64,000 nucleotides of DNA from Acidimicrobiales bacterium (lineage in GTDB: Bacteria > Actinomycetota > Acidimicrobiia > Acidimicrobiales > JAHWLA01): positions 124,001 to 188,000 of the forward strand of contig DATLNE010000044.1 in assembly GCA_035536915.1 (NCBI GenBank), in the 5' to 3' direction. Numbering within the stretch: the stretch's first letter is position 1; every line of letters starts with the position of its first letter. Under the pieces are notes generated by a model that saw nothing but the letters and a program-made list of their open reading frames with translations, did no database searches and was not told where the DNA came from. The position numbers and the translations under genes were made by a program. Shown one piece after another: positions 18,576-26,806 of this stretch.

Positions 18576-19175
18576 GTGAGGACTGCCGCAATCGATTCAT
18601 TGGTGGACGCCGTGGACGCCGCGCTGGCCAACGGTGACGGGTCGGATCGGGCGCGGTGCGACGGCATGCGGCCGGCCATGGCGGCGCTGCTGGCGGCGGC
18701 CGATCCCATCCCGGCCTGGGCGTACGAGCCCTACGAAGGCGAGGCGGTCGGCAACCTCTTGCACGCCGATCCCGACGGGCGCTTCCACGTGCTCGCCGTG
18801 GTGTTCCCCGAGGGGACGTCGAGTGGCGTGCACCACCACGGCTGCTGGGGCGTGATCGGCTACCTCCAGGGTGGCGACGAAGAGACCCGCTACGACGACG
18901 AGCGGGCCGAGACGTCACGCCACGTTTGGCACCAGGGCGACATCACCTACCTGCTGCCCGACGAAGGCGAAGGCTGGCACCGGGTGCGCAACCCCGGCCC
19001 TGGCACCGGCGTGAGCGTGCACGTCCTGTGCCGCCTGCCCGCCGACCACCCCCACGCCTTCTACGACCGCTCGACCGGCAAGGTCGTGCCCTTCCCGTTC
19101 GTCGAGGTAGCACCAAACCGCTGGCGGGCCATGCTTTCCCAAGGGAAACGGCTGTTTGGGTCTTCGCGCACTTGA
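18576..19175 (+). CDS. Cysteine dioxygenase-like cupin
   Basis: A 199 aa cupin. VVFPEGTSSGVHHHGCWGVIGYLQGGDEETRY supplies the HxH...E metal-binding motif of cupin box 1, and GEGWHRVRNPG with its His supplies box 2, as in bacterial cysteine dioxygenases and related thiol dioxygenases (iron-dependent oxidation of a thiol to a sulfinate). Substrate inferred. GTG at 18576 gives the normal N-terminal helices; no leaderless hexamer or ribosome site is obvious. Confidence 0.75.
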   Translation: MRTAAIDSLVDAVDAALANGDGSDRARCDGMRPAMAALLAAADPIPAWAYEPYEGEAVGNLLHADPDGRFHVLAVVFPEGTSSGVHHHGCWGVIGYLQGGDEETRYDDERAETSRHVWHQGDITYLLPDEGEGWHRVRNPGPGTGVSVHVLCRLPADHPHAFYDRSTGKVVPFPFVEVAPNRWRAMLSQGKRLFGSSRT

Positions 19176-19199
19176 ATCCCATCAATGGCATTTGTGCAC

Positions 19200-19228
19200 A
19201 ATGTATTGACCGGTGTGGTCAATACATT
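19200..19228. promoter_or_regulatory. Perfect inverted-repeat operator upstream of the XRE gene
   Basis: The 12 bp arms aatgtattgacc and ggtcaatacatt are separated by 5 nt, a perfect palindrome 20 bp before the XRE start. It contains TTGACC (a possible -35) and TACATT (a possible -10). Probably the autoregulatory operator. Confidence 0.6.
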
Positions 19229-19248
19229 GCACGAAGGGCGCAGAACCG

Positions 19249-20100
19249 ATGGAGGACGCCGAACAAGCCGCTGCGGTGATGCCGACGGCCTTTCAGAATG
19301 TGCTTCGCACCCGGCGCGCCGAGCGCAGCCTCCGCGGCCTCGCCAAGGCGGCCGGCGTGGCACCCGGCACCCTCCTGCATCTCGAATCCCACGGTGGCGA
19401 TCCTCGGCTTACGACCTTCATCGCTCTCGCCACTGCGCTCGGCGTGCCGCCGCCGGACCTCCTCGCCGAGCTGCTCTCGACCTCGTCGCCCGACATGCCC
19501 GTGGAGGCCTCGCCCAATTGGCGCGATGAGGCAACGTGGCGCGCCGTCGCCGAAAGCCTGTTGCGGGAACTCGACCGCCGCAAGGACGACGACGCCTTGT
19601 CCTTCCTCGACCACGCCGTGCTGGCGGACGTGACGCGCCTGTGCGTTAAGCGGATGAGCCCGGCGACGACAGTGCTTTTGGAGACGGCGGGCGACGATGC
19701 GCTGAAGCTGATGCTCTACGACAACGACACGGTCGTGGAGATAACCCCGGCCGTGCTCCCGAGCTCGCCGTCGACAGCGGATCTCGATGCACTGCAGACG
19801 GCGCTGCGATCGGTGGACTGGGGAGCGCCGCCGGGGCGGGCGTTCGTCACGTTCATCACGTGGGCGCCGATTGCATCGGTCCGCTTGGCCGAGCATCAAC
19901 TCGGCGAACTGATCGCCGCAAAGCCGGGCGATCCTCTCGGGCCGCCTTCGGTCGCGGCGTCGGGAGACGAGCCGCCGGCCTACTGCGCGGTACACCTCCA
20001 GCGCGGCGATCTGCGCGTGCTCGTGGCCTCCGTGGGGCTCGACCTGACAGCACCGCTCGGTCAAGTCCACCATCTCGTCCCGCCGTCCCACAGCCCATGA
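19249..20100 (+). CDS. XRE-family transcriptional regulator with unknown C-terminal domain
   Basis: A 283 aa protein. Residues about 11-70 form a Cro/CI-type helix-turn-helix (LRTRRAERSLRGLAKAAGV then TLLHLESHGGDPRLTT). The remaining 200 residues are not recognised; they contain a helical segment (WRAVAESLLRELDRRKDDD) and several beta-like stretches and may sense a ligand or bind the membrane partner. ATG at 19249 has GAAGGG 10 nt upstream; the frame upstream of it runs through the operator. Its stop overlaps the next gene (ATGA). Confidence 0.8.
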   Translation: MEDAEQAAAVMPTAFQNVLRTRRAERSLRGLAKAAGVAPGTLLHLESHGGDPRLTTFIALATALGVPPPDLLAELLSTSSPDMPVEASPNWRDEATWRAVAESLLRELDRRKDDDALSFLDHAVLADVTRLCVKRMSPATTVLLETAGDDALKLMLYDNDTVVEITPAVLPSSPSTADLDALQTALRSVDWGAPPGRAFVTFITWAPIASVRLAEHQLGELIAAKPGDPLGPPSVAASGDEPPAYCAVHLQRGDLRVLVASVGLDLTAPLGQVHHLVPPSHSP

Positions 20101-20594
20101 GCCGACTGCGCGCGGCTGCCTGGGGGGCGACCAAAATGGTGGTCGGAGAGACGCTCGCAGATGTGCTCGGGCGAGCAGCCGTAGCGGTGCTGGTGATGGC
20201 ACTCATCGCCGTCGGGGTCCACGATCCCAACGATGCGCACTTCGCGTACGACACCGGGCAGCCGGTGCAGGAGCCCGACATCCTCTACACCCAGCCCGGG
20301 CCCCACCACGTGTGGATCCTCCCAGTCGTAGCCACGAACATTGGCGAACGTACCGCCACGCCGGCGCCCAGGGTTCTCTTGCGAGCGCGCGACGGCACCG
20401 AGTTCCCGGCCGACGAGGTCGTATGGCCCAGCGTGTTTCCCGGTCGCAGTACCGCTGTCGTGGCGGTCCCCGTGCGCGTCCCCGTCCAAGTGCGACCTCA
20501 CGTAGCGGTGTTGATCAACGAGGACGGCAAGAGTCAGACCATGCCTGTCACCTCGGGCCTTGTCGCGGAGCGTCGACCGACGCACCTGAAGTGA
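20097..20594 (+). CDS. Single-pass membrane protein coupled to the XRE regulator
   Basis: A 165 aa protein with one hydrophobic segment (about residues 27-44, AAVAVLVMALIAVGV) and an exposed domain of about 115 residues predicted outside, with regular beta-like strands (VWILPVVATNIGE, VAVLINEDGK). No family recognised. The ATGA overlap shows co-translation with the XRE gene, so it may be the signal input or the regulated target. Confidence 0.65.
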   Translation: MSRLRAAAWGATKMVVGETLADVLGRAAVAVLVMALIAVGVHDPNDAHFAYDTGQPVQEPDILYTQPGPHHVWILPVVATNIGERTATPAPRVLLRARDGTEFPADEVVWPSVFPGRSTAVVAVPVRVPVQVRPHVAVLINEDGKSQTMPVTSGLVAERRPTHLK

Positions 20595-20620
20595 CGAACC
20601 AAGTCTCAGGCAGCACCGCC

Positions 20621-22015
20621 TCAGTCGGTGGCCCGCGAGCGTGACGCCCACCACTGGTCCAAGCGGCGGTAGGCCTCTTCTTCGCCCAGCGGGCCTTCTT
20701 CCAGGCGGAGCTCCAGCAGCATGGCTAGCGCTTCGCCCACCACGCGGCCCGGGCGCACGCCGAGGTGCTCCATGACCTGGCGGCCGTCGAGGTCGGGGCG
20801 CAACGAGTCGAGCGACTCCTGCTCCCGCAGCCGCTCGATGCGCTCCTCCAACTGGTCCATGCGCGTCGCCAGCTCGGCCGCCTTGCGCTTGTTGCGGGTG
20901 GTGCAGTCGCAGCGGGTGAGCTCGTTCAGCCGGTCGAGCAACGGCCCGGCATCACGGGCGTAACGGCGCACGGCGGCGTCGGTCCAGCCGCCGTCGCCTT
21001 CCCGGTAGCCGTGGAAGCGCAGGTGCAGTTCGACCAGGCGCGACACCGCCTCGACGTCGTCGGTCGAGTACCGCAGCGCCTTCATCCGGTCGCGCGTCAT
21101 GCGCGCACCCACCACCTCGTGGTGGTGGAACGACACGCCCGCGGGCCCGATCGAGCGGGTCTTGGGCTTGCCCACGTCGTGGAACAGCGCCGCCAGCCGC
21201 AGCCACCGGTCCGATGTGGTGTTCTCCACCACGGCGATGGTGTGGGCCAGCACGTCCTTGTGCCGATGAATCGGGTCCTGCTCCAACCGCATGGCCGCCA
21301 ACTCGGGCAGGAACTCGTCGGCCAGCCCCGTCTCCACCAGGAACCACAGCCCCGGCCCCGGGCGCGGCACGACGATCAGCTTGTCGAACTCGTCGCGCAC
21401 CCGCTCGGCCGACACGATCTCCAACCGGGCATGCATGGCCTCGACGGCGGCCACCAACGCAGGCTCCGGCGTCAGCCCGTACCCGGCCAGGAAGCGGGCG
21501 GCGCGCAGCATGCGCAGCGGGTCGTCGGCGAAGGACTCCTCGGGCGACAACGGCGTGCGCAGCCGGGCCGCAGCCAGGTCGGCAATCCCCCCGAACGGGT
21601 CGATGAGCTCGAAGTCGGGCAGCCGCAACGCCATGGCGTTGACCGTGAAGTCGCGCCGGCTGAGGTCGGCGTCGACAACGTCGGAGAACGCCACCTCGGG
21701 CTTGCGCGAGTCGGGCGTGTAGGCCTCGGCCCGGTGCGTGGTGATCTCGCACCGGCGCCCCTGCCACACGCACCCGATGGTCCCGAACCGCTTGCCCTGC
21801 AGCCACACCGCCTCGGCCTCGCCTGCGATCAACGCCTCGATCTCGTCGGGCAGGGCGTCGGTGGTGAAGTCGAGGTCGTCCTCCTCGCGCACCCGGTCGA
21901 GCAGGGCGTCGCGCACCACGCCGCCCACCAGGTACAGCGCCTTTCCCGCCCGCGCGAACCGCTCGGCCAGGTCGGCCGTCTGGTCGCGAAGAGGAAGGAA
22001 GCGCTGGGGGATCAC
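20621..22015 (-). CDS. cca: CCA tRNA nucleotidyltransferase with HD domain
   Basis: A 464 aa enzyme that adds or repairs the tRNA 3' CCA end. The head domain has LVGGVVRDALLDR, the catalytic DLDFTTDALPDEIEAL and TIGCVWQGRRCEITTHRAE; RRDFTVNAMAL and the neck follow. A C-terminal HD domain (LFHDVGKPKTR) is present as in the mycobacterial PcnA. GTG at 22015 is 8 nt after TAGCCT on the minus strand (22024-22029), so probably leaderless. Neither tRNA gene in this window encodes CCA, so the enzyme is needed. Confidence 0.95.
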   Translation of the reverse strand: MIPQRFLPLRDQTADLAERFARAGKALYLVGGVVRDALLDRVREEDDLDFTTDALPDEIEALIAGEAEAVWLQGKRFGTIGCVWQGRRCEITTHRAEAYTPDSRKPEVAFSDVVDADLSRRDFTVNAMALRLPDFELIDPFGGIADLAAARLRTPLSPEESFADDPLRMLRAARFLAGYGLTPEPALVAAVEAMHARLEIVSAERVRDEFDKLIVVPRPGPGLWFLVETGLADEFLPELAAMRLEQDPIHRHKDVLAHTIAVVENTTSDRWLRLAALFHDVGKPKTRSIGPAGVSFHHHEVVGARMTRDRMKALRYSTDDVEAVSRLVELHLRFHGYREGDGGWTDAAVRRYARDAGPLLDRLNELTRCDCTTRNKRKAAELATRMDQLEERIERLREQESLDSLRPDLDGRQVMEHLGVRPGRVVGEALAMLLELRLEEGPLGEEEAYRRLDQWWASRSRATD

Positions 22016-22072
22016 GGCAACCGAGGCTACCGGTAGGCCGCGAACCGCCCAGCGGGCCGGCCTGATCGGGCT

Positions 22073-22084
22073 ATTGACGTCAAT
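22073..22084. promoter_or_regulatory. 12 bp perfect palindrome ATTGACGTCAAT
   Basis: It lies about 130 bp upstream of the TasA-like gene and about 44 bp upstream of the CCA gene promoter. It could be a regulator site for either gene. The rest of the leader (22085-22216) holds two small hairpins but no recognised riboswitch. Confidence 0.35.
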
Positions 22085-22216
22085 GACTTGTCACCCACCC
22101 GGAGCACCGGCAGTAGCCCGGTCGGGCGGTTTCGTAAACCACGCTCCACTCACGGAGGGTGACGGGCCGAAGCTTTCCTTCGTACTGCAAGGGCGAACAA
22201 GGGAGAGGCATCACAC

Positions 22217-22816
22217 ATGAAGACGACCCGCAAGATCCTGCTTTCCATCGGTGCAGTCGGGGCCGCAGCGAGCATCGCCGGGCTGGGGACCTTTGCGACC
22301 TTCACCGACACCGACAGCGCCAGCGCCACCATCACAGCGGGAACCGTCACGATCGACCTGGCCGACGTCGGGGCCAACAACCGCCTCAACGTGGGGGCCA
22401 GCGGCATGGTGCCGGGCGACTCCCTGCAGCGCCGGGTCGTGCTCAGCAACGACGGCAACCAGAACCTGGCCTCCGTCACCCTGAGCACCACGGCTGCGGC
22501 CAGCACCCTGCTGACCAGCGACACCACCGACGGCTTGCAGATGAAGATCGAGAAGTGCTCGGTGGCCTGGGTGGAATCCCTCACCACGCCGTACACCTAC
22601 ACGTGCGCCGGCACCGTCTCCACAGTGCTCGCTCGGCGGGCCATCCTCGGCAGCACGATCGCCCTCTCGGGCATGGCGTCGCTGACCGCAGGCTCCAGTG
22701 ACGACATGGTGGTCACCGTCGACCTGCCCAGCACGGCGGGCAACAACTTCCAGGGCCTCGAGTCGGTCATCACCTACACCTTCAACGCCACCCAGCGGGC
22801 GGGCGGCAGCAAGTAA
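22217..22816 (+). CDS. TasA/camelysin-like secreted protein with SipW-type signal
   Basis: A 199 aa protein. The N-terminus KILLSIGAVGAAASIAGLGTFATFTDTD is the SipW-dependent signal pattern (hydrophobic core followed by TFATFTD), and the mature part begins with the typical ATITAGTVTIDL strand. Such proteins (TasA, CalY) assemble into extracellular fibres or act as surface proteins in Firmicutes. Two Cys (CSVAW and YTCAG) might pair. A GGGAGAG ribosome site precedes ATG 22217. It is followed by a SipW-type peptidase, which presumably processes it. Confidence 0.85.
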   Translation: MKTTRKILLSIGAVGAAASIAGLGTFATFTDTDSASATITAGTVTIDLADVGANNRLNVGASGMVPGDSLQRRVVLSNDGNQNLASVTLSTTAAASTLLTSDTTDGLQMKIEKCSVAWVESLTTPYTYTCAGTVSTVLARRAILGSTIALSGMASLTAGSSDDMVVTVDLPSTAGNNFQGLESVITYTFNATQRAGGSK

Positions 22817-22832
22817 CCACTGACTGAAGGAA

Positions 22833-22866
22833 CGGCCGGGCCGCACCCCCCCGTGCGGCCCGGCCG
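22833..22866. terminator. Strong hairpin between the TasA-like and SipW genes
   Basis: A 14 bp perfect GC-rich stem with a 6 nt C loop, no T tract. It sits 17 bp after the TasA-like stop and 24 bp before the peptidase start. Likely a partial terminator that keeps the peptidase below the structural protein. Confidence 0.6.
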
Positions 22867-22890
22867 GACCTCGTTCGGGGAGGAACATCG

Positions 22891-23511
22891 ATGCGTCGAC
22901 TCGCCACACTCGCCCTCACTGCAGGCCGGCTCCTCGGGCCGGTCTTCGTCGCGTGCTCGGCCCTCGTCTTCTGCGCCCTCGCCCTGGGGCCGCGCACCGG
23001 CGCCTACCGCACCTACACCGTGCTCACCGCCAGCATGCGCCCCGACATGCCGGAGGGCACGATCGTGGTGTCGACGCCGGTCGCCATTCCTCAGGTCAAG
23101 GTCGGCGACGTCATCACCTATCGCATCCCCGTCGAGGACCGGCGCGTCGTCACCCATCGGGTCGTCGAGGTGGTCAAGCCCGGCACCGTGGTGACCAAGG
23201 GCGACGCCAACAACGCCCCCGACGCGTGGGTGGCCGAGCTCCAAGGCCAAAAGGTGTGGAAGGTGCGAGCCGCCATTCCCGGCGTGGGCTACGCCTTCGA
23301 GAAGCTGCGCGCGCCCCTGGCCCGCCAGCTCGTGCTCTTCGCCGTCCCCCTCCTCCTCGCCGTGTTGTGGCTCAAGGACATCTGGCGGGACGACGACGAA
23401 CTTCCGGTGACGACACTGCGGCCGCACCCGCAACCCCTCGACGCCCGCGGGGCACTGGCCGTCGTCGCCCTCCTGTCCGTCGGCGCCCTGGCATCGCGGC
23501 AGCGTGCGTGA
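22891..23511 (+). CDS. SipW-type signal peptidase I
   Basis: A 206 aa membrane peptidase of the ER/archaeal type. A TM at about residues 13-32 is followed by the nucleophile Ser in TASMRPDMPEGTIVV, VGDVITYRI, and VTHRVVEV in which His replaces the Lys of typical bacterial enzymes, then KGDANNAPDAW. A second TM lies near residues 145-162 and a short one at the C-terminus. It presumably cleaves the TasA-like protein upstream and perhaps the proteins encoded downstream. Its stop overlaps the next gene's GTG. Confidence 0.9.
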   Translation: MRRLATLALTAGRLLGPVFVACSALVFCALALGPRTGAYRTYTVLTASMRPDMPEGTIVVSTPVAIPQVKVGDVITYRIPVEDRRVVTHRVVEVVKPGTVVTKGDANNAPDAWVAELQGQKVWKVRAAIPGVGYAFEKLRAPLARQLVLFAVPLLLAVLWLKDIWRDDDELPVTTLRPHPQPLDARGALAVVALLSVGALASRQRA

Positions 23512-23935
23512 CCGAGCGGCATCCGTCCTCGCCGTGCTCACGGCGTTGCTGCTGACCGCCTCGGTGGCGTCGGCGTCGTTCCTCGACGGCGCGTCCGTGT
23601 CGGCCACGGTGTCGACCGACACCCTGCAGCCCCCCACCAACCTGGCGGCGGGCCACGGGCCGTGCACCGCAGCCGTGATGGCGTCGATCACCCTGACGTG
23701 GACGGCGACGGCGTCGACGTGGGCCGACGGCTACGAGGTGCGGGCCTCGCTGCTCTCGGGCGGCCCCTACACCGCCATCGGCACCGTCGGCGGACGAAGC
23801 ACCACGACGTTCACCGCCACCGGCCTGTCGTTCGCCACCACCTACCACTACGTGGTGCAGGCAACCAAGGGGAACTGGCGCAGCGCGCCGACGGCGCAGG
23901 TGTCGCGCACCACGCTCAGCCCCCTGTGTAACTAG
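23504..23935 (+). CDS. Small secreted protein with fibronectin-III-like domain
   Basis: A 143 aa protein. A signal peptide (ASVLAVLTALLLTASVASASF) precedes one FN3-like domain (about residues 44-135: PPTNLAAG, ITLTWTATAS, GYEVRASLLSGGPY and TYHYVVQATKG). GTG at 23504 overlaps the SipW stop by 8 nt, so it is co-translated with the peptidase. Probably a surface-exposed adhesion or matrix component; no catalytic motif. Confidence 0.75.
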   Translation: MRDRAASVLAVLTALLLTASVASASFLDGASVSATVSTDTLQPPTNLAAGHGPCTAAVMASITLTWTATASTWADGYEVRASLLSGGPYTAIGTVGGRSTTTFTATGLSFATTYHYVVQATKGNWRSAPTAQVSRTTLSPLCN

Positions 23936-24031
23936 TTCGAACGGGGACGGTGAAACCGTCACATCGGGCCATGGAGTCAACCACTGCGCGTGCCGAAACT
24001 TCTCTCAGCACCCAGTCGGAAGGAAACCCCC

Positions 24032-24586
24032 GTGACCGTTCGCAAGCCGTTCATCCTCCTCACCGCCGCAGCCGCAACCCTCTCGCTGGCACCCGCGGCC
24101 CTTGCTGCGGACGACTCCACCACCGTCTCGGTGACCCTTCAAGCAGGCAGCCTGACGATCGCCGCCCCTGACGCCGCCTCGCTGGGCACCATCTCCGTCG
24201 CTCCCGGCTCGGTGGCCACAGCCGCCATGGGTGAGACCACGGTGACCGACGCCCGTGGGACCCTTCTCGGATGGTCGGTGACCGCCCTGACGACGACGGC
24301 GTCGATGTCGACGGCCGGCGCCACGCCCAAGACGATCCCCCTGACCGCCGCAGCCCCGCTCGGCTTGGTGACGGGCACCGTCACCGCCGGCACGGGCAGC
24401 CTGCTCAGCGGCGTGAGCGCAGGCGCAGGCGGCTTCCTCAACAACACCACGCCGGTCCCCGTGGCCGTGTCGTTGCTGGGCGCCGGTGGTGGTACCTACA
24501 CCTACAACCCGACGCTGACCTTCACCGTCCCGCCCAACACCGAGGCCGGCACCTACAGCGTCGTCGTCACGCAAACGGTCAGCTGA
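24032..24586 (+). CDS. WxL-like secreted protein
   Basis: A 184 aa protein with a clear signal peptide ending ALA-ADD. The mature part has LLGWSVTAL (WxL-type tryptophan motif) and the C-terminal YNPTLTFTVP with GTYSVVVTQTV, the arrangement seen in WxL-type and related wall-associated proteins. GTG at 24032 has AAGGAAA about 6 nt upstream and is preferred to the ATG at 23990, which would place charged residues ahead of the signal sequence. Followed 8 nt later by the DUF916-like gene. Confidence 0.75.
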   Translation: MTVRKPFILLTAAAATLSLAPAALAADDSTTVSVTLQAGSLTIAAPDAASLGTISVAPGSVATAAMGETTVTDARGTLLGWSVTALTTTASMSTAGATPKTIPLTAAAPLGLVTGTVTAGTGSLLSGVSAGAGGFLNNTTPVPVAVSLLGAGGGTYTYNPTLTFTVPPNTEAGTYSVVVTQTVS

Positions 24587-24594
24587 GGCCCGGC

Positions 24595-25554
24595 GTGCGG
24601 CGCAACCTGTGGGGCGCCCTGGCGGTGGCGCTCGCACTGGTTGCGCCGCCACCGGCGTCGGCCGCCGAGAACGCCGAGTTCTCGTTGCGGCCCGACCGTC
24701 CTGCCACCGCCGAAGCCCGTGACCGGTCCTACGTGGTCCGCACCGTGGAGCCGGGCGCCGAGTTCAGCGACCGCCTGCTGGCCGTGAACCTCACCGACAA
24801 GCCCATCGAGCTCGACGTTGCCCCCGTCGACGCCACCATCACCGGCGACGGGCAGTTCGCCCCGGGGACAGCCACCCAGGCCGACGGCCGATGGCTGACC
24901 GTCACCCCCGCTCGGGTGCGGGTCCCCGCCCGGGGCACCACGCCCGTGAGCGTGCGGGTGAAGGTGCCCGCCGATGCCGCCGAAGGCGACCACATCGCCG
25001 CCGTGGTGGCGCAGAAGGCGGGGCCGCCGACAGGGTCGGGCAACGTGCAGCTCGTGCAGCGTGTGGGGGTCCGGGTGTACCTCACCGTGCAGTCCGCGGC
25101 GGGCGAGAGCGGCCGCACAGGCGGGTTGGCTCGGACGTTCGAGTTCAAGGACCTGCGCTGGGCGGGCGACGCCTTCGAAGTCGACGTGCAGAACACCGGC
25201 GACCTGCTGGTCGAGCCCCTCGGCACACTCACGATCAGCCGCGGCGGGCTCGACGGGTCGACGGACCTCCCGGTACTGGGAACGGTGCCGCCCCGCGAGC
25301 AGCGCACGTTCAAGGTGCCACCGCCGAAGCCGCTGGAGCCAGGCACCTACGACGCCCGCATGAAGCTGCGCTTGGTGCAGGGCGGGGCCGACCAGGAGCG
25401 CTCGCTCACCTTCACCTTCGACGGGGCGCTCAAGGCAGCCGACGACGCCGACGACGACAAGAAGCGCGACGGCTTGCCGTGGTGGCTGATCCTGCTGTCG
25501 ATGGTCGCCTTGGCCGCCGTGGCCGTCGAAGCCCGCCGCCGCATGGCTGCCTAG
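24595..25554 (+). CDS. DUF916-like (WxL-interacting) membrane-anchored protein
   Basis: A 319 aa protein with signal peptide (residues 1-24), an immunoglobulin-like extracellular region with VNLTDKPIELDVAPVDA and the VPARGTTPVSVRVKVPADAAEGDH pattern typical of DUF916/WxLIP proteins, then an acidic-basic linker and one C-terminal TM (WWLILLSMVALAAVAVEARRR). In Firmicutes such proteins bind peptidoglycan and WxL partners. GTG start at 24595 with GAGG upstream. The last base of its TAG stop is the first base of the MITE-like element. Confidence 0.8.
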   Translation: MRRNLWGALAVALALVAPPPASAAENAEFSLRPDRPATAEARDRSYVVRTVEPGAEFSDRLLAVNLTDKPIELDVAPVDATITGDGQFAPGTATQADGRWLTVTPARVRVPARGTTPVSVRVKVPADAAEGDHIAAVVAQKAGPPTGSGNVQLVQRVGVRVYLTVQSAAGESGRTGGLARTFEFKDLRWAGDAFEVDVQNTGDLLVEPLGTLTISRGGLDGSTDLPVLGTVPPREQRTFKVPPPKPLEPGTYDARMKLRLVQGGADQERSLTFTFDGALKAADDADDDKKRDGLPWWLILLSMVALAAVAVEARRRMAA

Positions 25555-25714
25555 TGACCTGAGTCGGAAGTCAGTGAGCAGTTCGGCGAGCCAGGGTCGT
25601 CGGTCGCAAGGCCGCAGGATCGACGCGCTGGCCTTGCCCCACCGCTAGATCCGAGAACGCCGCGAGCGGCGACCCTGGCCGTCGAGATGCCGGTGGATTT
25701 CCGACTCAGGTCAC
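25554..25714. mobile_element. MITE-like element with 16 bp terminal inverted repeats and TA flanks
   Basis: 161 bp begins GTGACCTGAGTCGGAA and ends with its exact reverse complement, with TA dinucleotides immediately outside both ends (25552-25553 and 25715-25716), the target duplication of IS630/Tc1-mariner elements. Inside are nested stems: a 10 bp pair (gccagggtcg/cgaccctggc) and an 8 bp pair (gcaaggcc/ggccttgc). No ORF inside. It lies between convergent genes, so a structured terminator is the alternative. Confidence 0.5.
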
Positions 25715-25716
25715 TA

Positions 25717-26802
25717 CTAGGTGGGGAGCAGGCCCGCCTGCTGCAAGGCGATGCGGAAGTCATGCGGGTTCGACGCCGCCGCCATGGCCGAGCGCATGTC
25801 GACCAAGCCGTTCTTGTAGAGGCCGAACAGGCTCTGGTCGAACGTCTGCATGCCGTAGTACTCGCCCTCGGCGATGATGTCCTCGATTGACTCGTTGCCG
25901 CCCGCGTTGGGGTCGACGATGCGGTCGAAGATGCGCCCGGTCATGACCAGCACCTCCACCGAGGGCACCCGGCCCTTGCCGTCGGCCCGCTCGAGCAGGC
26001 GTTGGCTGACCACGCCTCGCATCGACGACGCCATGGTCAGGCGGATCTGCTTCTGCTGATGGGGCGGGAAGAAGTCGACGATGCGGTTGACCGTCTCCAC
26101 TGCGTTGGTGGTGTGCAGGGTCGACAGCACGAGGTGGCCGGTCTCGGCCGCGGCCAGCGCGGCCCACACCGTCTCGGGATCGCGCATCTCGCCGATGAAG
26201 ATGACGTCGGGGTCCTGGCGCAGCACCCGCTTCATGGCCATGGCGTAGTCGCGGGTGTCGGTGCCGATCTCGCGCTGGTTGACGATGGCCTTCTTGTCGA
26301 CGTGCAGGACCTCGATGGGGTCCTCGATGGTGACGACGTTGACCGCGCTTGTCTCGTTGATGTGGTCGATCATCGCTGCGATGGTCGTGGTCTTCCCCGA
26401 GCCGGTGGGGCCGGTGACGAGCACCAGGCCGCGGGGCTCTTCGGCCAGCCGACGCACCACCGAGGGCAGGCCCAGCGACTCGAAGCTGGGGATGCCGGGC
26501 AGCACCCGGCGGAACACCAGGCCCACCGAGCCGCGCTGGCGGAAGACGTTGACCCGGAAGCGGCCCAGACCCGACAGGCTCAGGGCGAAGTCGGCCTCGG
26601 CCGAGTCGACGAACTCGTCGGCCCGGTCCTTGGGCATGATCTGGAAGGCCATGCGCTCGGCGTCGGCGGGGGTGACCCGGTCGAAGGGCGCGGGCATGAG
26701 GTGTCCGTCGACGCGCACGTGGGGCGGCGAGCCGACCTTGACGTGCAGGTCGGACCCCCGCTGCTCCACGGTGTAACGAAGGAGTTCGTTGAGATCGAGC
26801 AC
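25717..26802 (-). CDS. pilT: PilT-like twitching motility ATPase
   Basis: A 361 aa secretion-superfamily ATPase. The N-terminal PAS-like domain (LNELLRYTVEQRGSDLHVKVG) is followed by Walker A GPTGSGKTTTIAAM, the Asp box, Walker B with GEMRDPETV, and the His box HLVLSTLHTTN; these match PilT retraction ATPases. GTG at 26802 lies 4 nt after the upstream stop (TAAGGCGGTG) and begins at the conserved region; a longer ATG frame overlaps the HDAC gene. No other pilus genes are in the window. Confidence 0.9.
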   Translation of the reverse strand: MLDLNELLRYTVEQRGSDLHVKVGSPPHVRVDGHLMPAPFDRVTPADAERMAFQIMPKDRADEFVDSAEADFALSLSGLGRFRVNVFRQRGSVGLVFRRVLPGIPSFESLGLPSVVRRLAEEPRGLVLVTGPTGSGKTTTIAAMIDHINETSAVNVVTIEDPIEVLHVDKKAIVNQREIGTDTRDYAMAMKRVLRQDPDVIFIGEMRDPETVWAALAAAETGHLVLSTLHTTNAVETVNRIVDFFPPHQQKQIRLTMASSMRGVVSQRLLERADGKGRVPSVEVLVMTGRIFDRIVDPNAGGNESIEDIIAEGEYYGMQTFDQSLFGLYKNGLVDMRSAMAAASNPHDFRIALQQAGLLPT

Positions 26803-26806
26803 CGCC

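Noticed and set aside
22085-22216. Possible riboswitch in the TasA-like gene leader
   Set aside because: Only two short hairpins are present and none of the conserved cores of cyclic-di-GMP or other known classes could be found by eye.
25554-25714. Integron attC site
   Set aside because: The nested inverted repeats are similar in size, but the terminal core sites expected for attC are absent; a TA-flanked MITE or terminator fits better.
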